Positions 53,001-60,061 of a stretch of 64,000 nt of DNA are shown in pieces (position 1 is the first letter of the stretch; each line of letters starts with the position of its first letter). Where the stretch lies: the NCBI RefSeq assembly GCF_001028175.1, contig NZ_AEJF01000115.1, forward strand, positions 1-64,000, in the 5' to 3' direction. Under the pieces are notes generated by a model. It did not search any database. It saw only the letters and a list, made by a program, of their open reading frames with translations, and was not told the DNA's origin. This DNA comes from Caballeronia mineralivorans PML1(12) (GTDB lineage Bacteria > Pseudomonadota > Gammaproteobacteria > Burkholderiales > Burkholderiaceae). A program made the translations under genes and the position numbers.

Positions 53001-56000
53001 CCAGTTGCGCCAGTGTCGCGCTGCCGATCACGAACCCAGGCAGATTTGCTGCGGCCGTCCCGGTTTCGTTCGTGAAGGTGATCGCAGAGCCGTCCGCCGT
53101 GATGCTCTTCGCTGACAGCGTCACGCTGGGATCGACCTTGAGGTTGCCCGACGAATCCAGCGTGAGCGCCTGACCGCCCGTGAGCGCCGCGCCTGCGCCG
53201 ACCGTGAGCAAGCCGGTGCCCGTCGTATCGAGTCGCGTCACCGTGATCGGTGCACCGTTGGACACGCGCAGCAGTGCGCCATCGCCTGAAATCGCTAGGG
53301 CATTGGTTGTGGCGTTCGCCAGTTGGCCGATCGTGATGGGCAGGTCCTTCGCGCCCGGATAGCTGCCCGTGGCCGTGATCACGCTGCCGGCATCGATCCG
53401 CAAGCCATTGACTGCGTTCGCGTCAGCGCCGGTCGCATCCGTTTTCGTCACCAGGAGGATCTCCGGTCCCGTCAACGCACTGCCCGCGTCGTTGGAGACG
53501 ACTACGCTGTTCGCAATCGGATTGATCGTGACGCCACTCGTCGTCGCCGTGCGCGTGCCACCGATCAGCAGGCTGCCGGCGTTGAGGGAATCGAGTGCGC
53601 CCGCACCGATCTGCAGGTAGCCCGGCAAGGCTGCTGAGCCACCCGCTGCGCCGCCACCGGTAATCTGGATGTCCTGCGACGCGATGTCGACTTCAGCAGG
53701 TGCGCCACCCGTGCCCGCTGCAGTGTTCAGCGTGGCGCCGAGCGTGAGTGCGTTCGTTGCGGCAAGCACCAGTTGGCCGCCGTCCACGGGCAACGGTGGC
53801 GTGACGTTACCCGCACTGGTCGCCAGTTTCGGGAAAAAGGCATTGGCGCCCGTCAGCGTGTACTGCGAATACTGCTGCCACACCGGGCCTGACTGGACGT
53901 TAAAGAGCGTCGGCGTCGCGCTGCGGCTGCCGCCCAGCGCATTGGCGAAGTACCCGGCCGTCACCACGGTGCCGTCCGGCAGCGTCTGGCTTGCGCCTGG
54001 CGCGACCGCGCCTGTGGTGTTCGACACGGTGACCCTGAAGGCACCCGGCAGCGTCGCATATTTGCCCGGTAGCAAGGTATAGACGCCAGCGGCCAGCCCG
54101 GGCACGCCCGACAGGTAGACCGCCTGGCCTATCGCGTCCGTGAGCGACGCCTGACCGACGCCGGAGCTCAGCGTGCTAGTCCCCGCAGTTCCGTTCCCGT
54201 TGACCGACGGTTGCAGCGTCTGCGCGAACACGGGATCGTAAGCTGCCACGGGCGACTGTGCTCCCGGCAGGATGGCGTAGACGTTGCCCGCTCCCACGTT
54301 CACCGGCACTGCGACGCCGCTCGGGTTTGCCGCGAAGCTCGCGTTGTATTGCGAGAGCACATCGCGCGTACCGCCGGTGCCTGCCACCCACTCCTCGGCC
54401 TGCAGGTTACCGCCCCCGGACAGGTCGATCTTCGCCCCCGGGTTGAGCGCCACGCTGCTGCCGTTGACGCCGATGAACTTCGACGGCGGAGACGTCACAT
54501 CCGGCTGTGCACCTCCAACGACCGGATTGAACTGCCACTCGACACCGTCGACGGTGGTGCCATACGGAATCACTGCGCCTTCATTGGATACCGAGGTCAC
54601 GCTGCCATTGGCAAACGAGACCGAGTTCGTCGCGACCAGCGGCAACTTGTTGAACTGTGCCTTTGTCGTGGAACTGGTCGGATCGCCCACCCCGAAGACC
54701 AGGCTGCCCGAGGGCGCACGCACGACACCCGCCTGCACGATGTCCGTCGCGTCGATGAGCAGCGTGCCGCCTGCCGACAGCGGCACGCCCGATGCGCCGT
54801 TTGACTGAAACGTGATCGTCGTCGGTGCGGGCTGGCCGTTCGTCGAACCGGTGGGGCCGACTGCGTCGAGAATGAAGGTACTGCCCGTGGACGGATAGAG
54901 GTCGGCCGCGCTGAATGTCATGTTGCCCGGCGTGAACAGTTCGCCGGGCACCAGCGTGCCGATCGAAGTCGTAGAGGCATTCGTCGAGCTGAGACGGATA
55001 TCGCCGCTGCTCGTGAAATTCGCCTGCCCGAAGTTGTTCAACTGGACCTGGTTCTCAAGATCAATGAACGACGCGTTCACATTCAGCGTCGCATTGGACG
55101 CCGCAGCAACCGGAGTCAACCCGGCCTGAGCGGGACCAGCGATCGCCACATAGGGCGCGTTGATCGTCACCGTCGAGCCAATCGTCGTGGGCGCCTGCGC
55201 CGTCAATTCATTGTTCAGCAGCGTACCGACCGTGACGATCGCAGCATGTCCCAACTGATCCGTTGTCCCGACCTTGAGCGTATTGACCTGGTCACCGCTC
55301 AGCGCCACGATCCGGTCCGTATGAATCTGCACCGCTTGGGACAACGTCAGGTCGACGTTGCCGGCGAAGGCCACCGGAACAATCGTGTTTGTCGTCACGG
55401 CACTGTCGCCCAACACCAGCGTGAAGATGCCCGATCCGCTCAGCCGGTCCGCCGCAAACTGCAGCACGCCGGTTGGTTGGTTTGTCGTGAGCGTGGTGGT
55501 GCTGTTGTAGGATGGTGCACCGGCAACAGCAAGAATATCCTGCCCGGGCGACAAGCCCACCGGCACCAGATTACCGCTCTGCTGCAGGATCAACACCGTC
55601 GCGCCGGGAAGGGAGGTCGTAACGCCACCCACCTCGACCGCATTGGACACGGCGGTCGCATCAGGCACGATCGATAGCGTGCCGCCCTGCGCCTGCGCGC
55701 CGCCCGGTTGCGCCCTGAGCGTACCGTCGAAGAACAGACCACTCGAAGCCGCCAGCGTGATCGAGCCTGCGTCGCTCCACACCGGCTGCGACGCGTACCC
55801 GCCGTTGGCCTGCAACTGGTCGAAGTTCGCCGAGGTACCCGACACGTCGATGCGCGAACCCGCCTGTGCGACCACATAGCCCGAGTCGTCGGAGATCGTC
55901 ACCGAGCCGCCGGGCAGTACCTTGCCCGTGTTCGGGGTGAAGGTGGTCAAGCCGCTCCTGACCGGCGCGGCCAGCGGATTGGTCAGGGCCACGCCCGCCA

Positions 56001-59000
56001 CATCGAGCACCGCATCGGGTCCCAGCCATACCGATTTGCTCGCGCTGGTGAACGTGCCCTCGGCTCCGTCGTACTGGCCGCTCTGAGCGTAGCGTCCACC
56101 ATTGTCTGCGCTTAGCGTGATCGAGCCACCCGGTGCAACGATCGAACCGAGCACCGTCACCTGCGCGGGCGAGCCCAGTCCGATGTTCGCGCCCGCATCG
56201 CCGACGATCGACGCGCCCTGCTCGACAGTCACGCCGCCCGTCACGCCAGGATAGCCGCGAATCGGCTGCTGGCTGTGATTCTGGTCGGCCCGCGCCCATG
56301 CCAGATAGCCGCCCGCCGTGATCACAAGGTTCGTCGCCTGGCGGTGGTACGGGTCGATCGTCCCCACACTAGTAAGGTTGCCGGCCGCGAGGTCCGCGCC
56401 GCTCGAGGCCTGTTGCAGCGCCGGTACGTCCGGAATCAGGTTCTGCTGGGTCAGGGTGACTGTCGCGCCGGGTGCCACGGTCGCGTCAAACAGTGCGTTC
56501 AACACGTAGTTGCCGAAGCCCTGCTGCGCGAAGAAGTCCGTCGGCAAGGTCATCGCCCACGACGGCGCTGACGCCGGATCGCCGCCGATCTGGAATCCCG
56601 TTACCTGAAGCGTCAGTGTTCCGCCACCCGCGAAGCCGAAACTTCGGATCGTGCCATCCATCGTGAGATGGTCGTCGGTGGGCAACTGGTCCGGGAAGCC
56701 CGCATGGTTGGCGTAGGTGATCAGCGACAGGCTACCGCCTTTGCCGGCAGGAATGCCATTGCTCATCAGCAGCTGGCCATTGGCCAGCATTTCGCCGCCG
56801 CCCGATACGTCGATCACGCTGCCCGACTGCAAATCAATGCTGCCTCCCGCCGACAGCGTGACAGCACCGCCGTTGATGAACTGACTATCGCCTGGCGTCG
56901 TACCCGCAGTGGTCTGCGTGTCGTTGTTCACCCACTGGCCGGCGACGCTGATCTGCGCATTTGGGCTGACCGCAATGTTGCCGCCGTTCGAGATCGACAC
57001 CGTGCCGGACGGCGCGATCAGCGAGCCCCCCACGACCGTGTTTCCGGTGAGAAGCGGACCACTCAATGTGATGGAACCGCCCGGCTGCAGCTTCAGCTGC
57101 GTGCCTTGTGCGACCACAAAGCCCGTGCCGATCTGCGTGTCTTCGGTAACGTTAAGCTTCGCGAACCCGCCGGCATTGAGCGTATTGACCGGCACCACCG
57201 TGGTGGCGAGAATGTTATTCGGATCCGTGCCCGCAAGCGTGCTCATCGCCGTCATATCGAGCGGCGTGCCGATCGAAAAGCCCGGCAACAGGTTGCCCAG
57301 TTGCGGCGCGCTGTCCTGCAGGATCACGAGGCCCGATTCGCCGCTCGTCGACGTATTGAGGCCCTGGGTGAGCGCAGGATTACTCCCGAGCGAGAACGTG
57401 CCGCCCACAGGCTGGCTGTTGCCCTGCACCTGCTTCGATCCACCGAACGCCTGCGCAGTGATGTCGCCATCCAGCACCATCGCCTGCGTCGCAAACAGGT
57501 TTAGCGTGCCTGCATTGCCTCCAACGATGTAGTCGGGTTCAACCACCCCTCCGGTTAAGAGCGGGTTGAACCACGTCTTCGTGATCCCCCAGCGCGGGTG
57601 GCTCTCGACGAACTGTCCGGCAACGCCCACATACGTGTCGTTTGGATTCGCCTGCCCGATAGGAACAACCACGCCATTCGCGTCAACGAGGCGTGTCGTA
57701 TTGACGGTCCCGCCGTCATAGTGAACGTAGCCGCCGTTCAGGTTCATCGACGAACCGGTGGCCGTCATCACCTGGTTGCCCGCCAGCGTGATCGTGCCGC
57801 CGTTGGTGAGCAGTTGGTCGACCGTGCGCGGGATCAGGCTCACATAACCGGCGAGATTCAGGATCGGGCTGCCAACCCATTGCAGCCCATTGGCGTTCGT
57901 GCCGGTGAGCGTGCTATCGAATACGACGTTCGTGAGGCCGAACAGGAAGCCGTTGCGCAGCAGCGGCGAGTCAGCCAGTTCGTTCTGGCCGATGCGCGGA
58001 ACCGTCACCAGCGTACTGGAGATCGGCAATTCGACATTCGCCAGCCCCGATACGTCGATCGTCGCGCCCGTGTCGAGGTAGATGCGACCCGGCACCGCCG
58101 TATCGCCCGGCGGCGTCGCATCAAGCGCCGCAGACGGCGTCAGTGCTGCGACCGACACCTGCGAGCCCGGTGCCTCAATCAGCGACCCGCCCTGAAACCA
58201 GACCGAGCCCGCCGTCATGGTGATGCTGCCCGGCGTGAAGGTCGTGCCAGGAGCTGACGTCGCCGTCTGGCCATCGGTGTCCGCCATCACGGTCGTTACC
58301 GAATCGGGTCCGAAGGTGAGCAGTCCCGCGCGGTGCGTGTCATTCGCCCCACCCAAACCTTGCGATATGGGATTCTTGAATGCGGAATACGCCGTGCCGG
58401 TGGGGGTGTTCGCGAAGTACTCATCGACCGTCGAAATCGTGATGGTGCCTGGCGTATTCACGCTCGTGGTCACCCCCACCACCCCGTTCTGCGCCACCGT
58501 GCTGCCCAGCAGATTGACGTTACCCCTCGCTGCCTGGACGATGCCCGTATTGATCAACGTGCCCGCCGGCGTGATATCTCTCTGGCTTGCGCCACTGCCC
58601 GTCACCAGTTGACCACTCAGTTCGGGCAGTAGCACCTGCGGATTCGACGGATTCGGGCTCAGGCTCACGCCCACGCCTGCGGCAAGCACAACCTGGCCCG
58701 CCGTGGCCGTAATGTTCCCGCCGTTGTTCACGTTCGTGGCCGCCACCAGCACGAAACCGCCATCGCTGACTGTTCCGGTGGTCTGGGTGGAGATCGACGC
58801 ACCCGGCGCGATTGTGATGTCGCCCGGCGCCTGATACTGGCTCGCCGAGTTCACGTTGACCTGGTTGCCCAGGCCCAATACTTCGTTGGGGTTGCCAACC
58901 TTGGAGATGACCTGGGTCTGGCCCGCCTCGAGCCCCGCCAGACCACCTTGCGTGCCCAGGAACAGCTGGTTGCTCGCAGCAATGTCCGCAGGGCCCTGGA

Positions 59001-59844
59001 CCAGATTCGCAGTGACCGTCGTATTGCCTGTCTGGAAATCGGTGGTGTTCAGGAAATCAAGCGACGACGCGACCAGTGAATGCACGTTCACCTGCGAGCC
59101 CGCGCCGAACAGGATGCCGTTGCGGTTGATCACGTACACCGAGCCCTGCGCCTTCACATTGCCCAGAATCTGGCTAGGCGCCCCACTCGGATCCATGATC
59201 CGGTTGAGCACAACCCAGTTGTTCGCGCCGTTCGTCTGTGCGCCGCCTGACTGGTCAAAATTCAGCGTCGTCTGTTTGCCGACGTTCATCGTCTGCCACG
59301 TCAGCACCGAGTTCTGGCCGGTCTGGACGATGCCTACATTCACGTGCCCGCTGCTGTCTACTGACTGCGTCGGCCCGTTCGCGTTGATCCACAGCACCGG
59401 ATTGGCCGGATTGGAGGTCGCGCTGGTCGGCACACCGTTAGAATCGAAGCTCACACCTGGCGCGACCTGCAGCCCGCCTGCTGCCAACCCGTTCGGTACG
59501 TTCGATGAGGTCGCGGCTGCCGCAGCAGCCGCCGCCTGCTGTGCCGCGAGCTGCGCGGCAATCCCCTGGGCCGCCCGGCCCAGATTGCGGATCGACGGCT
59601 GGCTCGCCTGCAATGCCTGCTGCGGAGACACCCCCAGGCTCGGCATCCCCGGCACACCCGCCGCACCACCGCCACCGGCCGTTTGCGCGGTGACATGACC
59701 CAGGTTGATAGCACCCGCCTGCGCATTCCCTGCAGCTACCGCTCCGATTACTAGCGCAACCGCCTGGCACAGCGGCCGAAGATTCGATCGCAGGACCGTC
59801 GACGAGTGGAGAGAATTCTGTTTTACGCGCACACGTGCTGCCAT
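47068..59844 (-). CDS. Giant TpsA exoprotein: filamentous haemagglutinin/HMW-like adhesin (DUF3739 type)
   Basis: One uninterrupted frame of 4258 codons. The signal peptide (LCQAVALVIGAVAAGNAQAG) follows an extended N-terminus. After an Ala-rich stretch (residues about 95-115) comes the TPS secretion domain (about 150-290) with NPVLWINANGPTQSVDSSGH, TTLNFDQSGG, NWVVLNRIMDP, and INRNGILFGAGSQVNV, an HMW-type NPNGI variant. Thousands of residues of Gly/Ala/Thr/Asn/Val-rich beta-helix repeats follow. The C-terminal DUF3739-like part carries the only two Cys of the mature protein (Cys4078 and Cys4084, CDANHYC) and ends in a charged tail (GDEVRKKRKTDQVGYD). It is secreted through a TpsB; the only one in the window is at 23028-24770. 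The ATG at 59844 has a weak GGGG ribosome site. Likely surface adhesin or biofilm filament. Confidence 0.93.
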   Translation of the reverse strand: MAARVRVKQNSLHSSTVLRSNLRPLCQAVALVIGAVAAGNAQAGAINLGHVTAQTAGGGGAAGVPGMPSLGVSPQQALQASQPSIRNLGRAAQGIAAQLAAQQAAAAAAAATSSNVPNGLAAGGLQVAPGVSFDSNGVPTSATSNPANPVLWINANGPTQSVDSSGHVNVGIVQTGQNSVLTWQTMNVGKQTTLNFDQSGGAQTNGANNWVVLNRIMDPSGAPSQILGNVKAQGSVYVINRNGILFGAGSQVNVHSLVASSLDFLNTTDFQTGNTTVTANLVQGPADIAASNQLFLGTQGGLAGLEAGQTQVISKVGNPNEVLGLGNQVNVNSASQYQAPGDITIAPGASISTQTTGTVSDGGFVLVAATNVNNGGNITATAGQVVLAAGVGVSLSPNPSNPQVLLPELSGQLVTGSGASQRDITPAGTLINTGIVQAARGNVNLLGSTVAQNGVVGVTTSVNTPGTITISTVDEYFANTPTGTAYSAFKNPISQGLGGANDTHRAGLLTFGPDSVTTVMADTDGQTATSAPGTTFTPGSITMTAGSVWFQGGSLIEAPGSQVSVAALTPSAALDATPPGDTAVPGRIYLDTGATIDVSGLANVELPISSTLVTVPRIGQNELADSPLLRNGFLFGLTNVVFDSTLTGTNANGLQWVGSPILNLAGYVSLIPRTVDQLLTNGGTITLAGNQVMTATGSSMNLNGGYVHYDGGTVNTTRLVDANGVVVPIGQANPNDTYVGVAGQFVESHPRWGITKTWFNPLLTGGVVEPDYIVGGNAGTLNLFATQAMVLDGDITAQAFGGSKQVQGNSQPVGGTFSLGSNPALTQGLNTSTSGESGLVILQDSAPQLGNLLPGFSIGTPLDMTAMSTLAGTDPNNILATTVVPVNTLNAGGFAKLNVTEDTQIGTGFVVAQGTQLKLQPGGSITLSGPLLTGNTVVGGSLIAPSGTVSISNGGNIAVSPNAQISVAGQWVNNDTQTTAGTTPGDSQFINGGAVTLSAGGSIDLQSGSVIDVSGGGEMLANGQLLMSNGIPAGKGGSLSLITYANHAGFPDQLPTDDHLTMDGTIRSFGFAGGGTLTLQVTGFQIGGDPASAPSWAMTLPTDFFAQQGFGNYVLNALFDATVAPGATVTLTQQNLIPDVPALQQASSGADLAAGNLTSVGTIDPYHRQATNLVITAGGYLAWARADQNHSQQPIRGYPGVTGGVTVEQGASIVGDAGANIGLGSPAQVTVLGSIVAPGGSITLSADNGGRYAQSGQYDGAEGTFTSASKSVWLGPDAVLDVAGVALTNPLAAPVRSGLTTFTPNTGKVLPGGSVTISDDSGYVVAQAGSRIDVSGTSANFDQLQANGGYASQPVWSDAGSITLAASSGLFFDGTLRAQPGGAQAQGGTLSIVPDATAVSNAVEVGGVTTSLPGATVLILQQSGNLVPVGLSPGQDILAVAGAPSYNSTTTLTTNQPTGVLQFAADRLSGSGIFTLVLGDSAVTTNTIVPVAFAGNVDLTLSQAVQIHTDRIVALSGDQVNTLKVGTTDQLGHAAIVTVGTLLNNELTAQAPTTIGSTVTINAPYVAIAGPAQAGLTPVAAASNATLNVNASFIDLENQVQLNNFGQANFTSSGDIRLSSTNASTTSIGTLVPGELFTPGNMTFSAADLYPSTGSTFILDAVGPTGSTNGQPAPTTITFQSNGASGVPLSAGGTLLIDATDIVQAGVVRAPSGSLVFGVGDPTSSTTKAQFNKLPLVATNSVSFANGSVTSVSNEGAVIPYGTTVDGVEWQFNPVVGGAQPDVTSPPSKFIGVNGSSVALNPGAKIDLSGGGNLQAEEWVAGTGGTRDVLSQYNASFAANPSGVAVPVNVGAGNVYAILPGAQSPVAAYDPVFAQTLQPSVNGNGTAGTSTLSSGVGQASLTDAIGQAVYLSGVPGLAAGVYTLLPGKYATLPGAFRVTVSNTTGAVAPGASQTLPDGTVVTAGYFANALGGSRSATPTLFNVQSGPVWQQYSQYTLTGANAFFPKLATSAGNVTPPLPVDGGQLVLAATNALTLGATLNTAAGTGGAPAEVDIASQDIQITGGGAAGGSAALPGYLQIGAGALDSLNAGSLLIGGTRTATTSGVTINPIANSVVVSNDAGSALTGPEILLVTKTDATGADANAVNGLRIDAGSVITATGSYPGAKDLPITIGQLANATTNALAISGDGALLRVSNGAPITVTRLDTTGTGLLTVGAGAALTGGQALTLDSSGNLKVDPSVTLSAKSITADGSAITFTNETGTAAANLPGFVIGSATLAQLGNAQQVTLRSTGAIGFVGDVNATFGNSVDLSAGTFTSDGGAVTLNAQQIAFTNETGAPALAGTSGSGTLTVNAKEIDLGTGSKTVSGFGAVTMNATGGIVGQNTGTFDFGALPVTLNAPVFVADTSSASTVTTSGVLSLNNAMGTALTLKPVGGAWSFAGGTINDNATISAPAGNVSLDATTGNLTIGNGATVSSAGVSKQFFDTTQYAPAGSITLTADTGTVDVQAGSTLDFSGASGGGAAGSLTLSAPQQVVNLNGALKGGAATGFAGGSFSLNTGGAANLDSLASTLTSGGVNESITIQTKAGNLTLSAGNTLTAHTVSLTADAGTGGQDPANGNVSVIGTINASGNAGGEIDLYGRNGVDVEGSLVAKGSSATQRGGTVNIGTTGSPDTVGGVVQLDPTYGYENMSKTGSGVITVGANALIDVSGGTAGGLSGGTVSFRAPVLHDHTVNVTIRPGATITGARAVNLEAYAVWSTTDPGSGPKHFDGIVDPAGWYGSNGNLVAGTFTVQSNASTPPTFTFAPDGTGGGTLTSSATGITTTVTQDQLENGDAAIGFGGLTSDFFTPASTAVNADHQLFYREQTTTNSDGSTTTTPGTLMGFVQHGLDGVANQFAGTSIINFHVVPGIELDNPSPAINNGNISILTNWNLGAGTSPTDLAFRFNGQAPDITFRAENNVKVNASLTDGFFQIANPTGSVATIPVPAGSYYNTAYAEFNSTLLGSGAPLSYYVPAHGYNLGITAPQNFTVTPANAQEVAQYEGQYNAYFQFLAHLIPVNGAEAAFLMASQFNSATPVAGQPAFSVAPPTATQAASDATLYLKYLADYGTVFNQLLTTFQNTGVPGHLSMLQPPPAVLGPLITTSTITNGTVATDNSPSPVAVAGNALPLLSASLAGGTSSSFRIVAGADVSSSNPLAVQAASLFSTSSGMPLAGGGSVTLDGYFGYSNANNPTGTNNLTLLAPTMIRTGTGSIDIAAGNSFALFDAEEAKKNPAQTVVPGVVYTAGMSATGAPAVGSTATIVAGNASQGNPDILVSPVVNPDSAGDITIRAQGNITGLENVIDTTGAVSGQASANIGQFWWQWMQITASPTASANSGSMSYVPLTRTSINFGAFDQGVMSVGGNVSVSAGGNISDLAVSLPTTWYMDSSNSPVTVGGGNLSVHAGGNILSGDYFVAKGTGTINAGGQIAPDFQYQGGPVATLLAMQDGVLNVSARQGADIGGVFDPSYVQSSTLLNTYHSYADGQGYSSTSAVNVSASTGDVVLGSLRSIALIGGGASSIQPGAVDLSSILPASVNLTAFTGGITVASSGELYPSASGSLNLIADQSINFSSLNGLASSVQGGEPVFGMLDEDPSSMPSPKNPHVDVPFADAGTLAAHAQSALHANDTAPARIYSLDGSIVNGILEPAGAGNAGFYDNLITLSIDKPALVQAGQDIVNLAFQGQNLRGADVTRIIAGRDIYDTPLARNQPVIPALQLGGPGTFDVEAGRNIGPLTSQANAFAALGPAYPVNTGVVTGIDAVGNANNPNLPHESANVQVLFGVGPGINDAAFISAYIDPASTVSGIPSATPALIAFMEQYDAGQVVDTGLAADKAAAQNSVGTLTAAVAWSQFKALPGYVQQLFAEQVLFSVLTAVGQDFNNPSSPFFSQYARGYQAINTLFPASLGYTANSLGGGVNGASQPVNTGNLDIRSTTIQTQQGGNVAILGPGGQALIGSTSAPPAIVNGGGQVVAGPGTQGILTLEKGDINIFTDQSVLLAQSRIFTEQGGNMTIWSSNGDINAGKGSKSVADTPAPNYVCDANHYCTVDARGEVSGAGIGILQTIPGAPTGDANLIAPRGTVDAGDAGIRVSGNLNVAALHVANVDNIQVQGKSTGIPVVQAVNTGALTAASSAASAASQMAQDIARNNASGVGQRRWTITVEVEGFGDAGGDEVRKKRKTDQVGYDSSSAVSILGFGDTIGQTQRSVLSKEEQQRLGKI

Positions 59845-59866
59845 TGTCGACTACCCCGAACACAAA

Positions 59867-59895
59867 AATATGATGACGCATCACCGACACGTCAA
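59867..59895 (-). promoter_or_regulatory. Putative sigma-70 promoter for tpsA
   Basis: On the minus strand TTGACG (59890-59895) is separated by exactly 17 bases from CATATT (59867-59872). Transcription would begin about 16 bases before the tpsA ATG, which is a short leader, so the call is tentative. Confidence 0.35.
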
Positions 59896-60014
59896 ACGCG
59901 CGTACGACAATGCAATTCCCCGATATCAACCCAACGGGTCTTTAATCCACCAGAAGTTACGGACCTGTCGTGGCAATCGTATTTCCACTGTTACCCACCA
60001 TTTCGTCGCCCAAG

Positions 60015-60028
60015 AAGGTACGTACCTT
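60015..60028. repeat. Perfect 14-bp palindrome upstream of tpsA
   Basis: AAGGTACGTACCTT reads the same on both strands and lies in the 217-base gap between the TPR gene and tpsA, about 170 bases before the tpsA ATG. It could be an operator for a dimeric regulator; no identity is offered. Confidence 0.6.
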
Positions 60029-60061
60029 TTGCAACCGGCTCGACATTCACGTCAATCAGGC

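Noticed and set aside
47428-59698. Long plus-strand frames opposite tpsA (for example 47428-48942 and 51842-53173, up to 500 codons)
   Set aside because: They are antisense shadows of a repetitive high-GC gene. Their products are low-complexity (Arg-, Ala-, Pro- or Val-rich), lack ribosome sites, and match no family, while the minus strand carries one clear TpsA.
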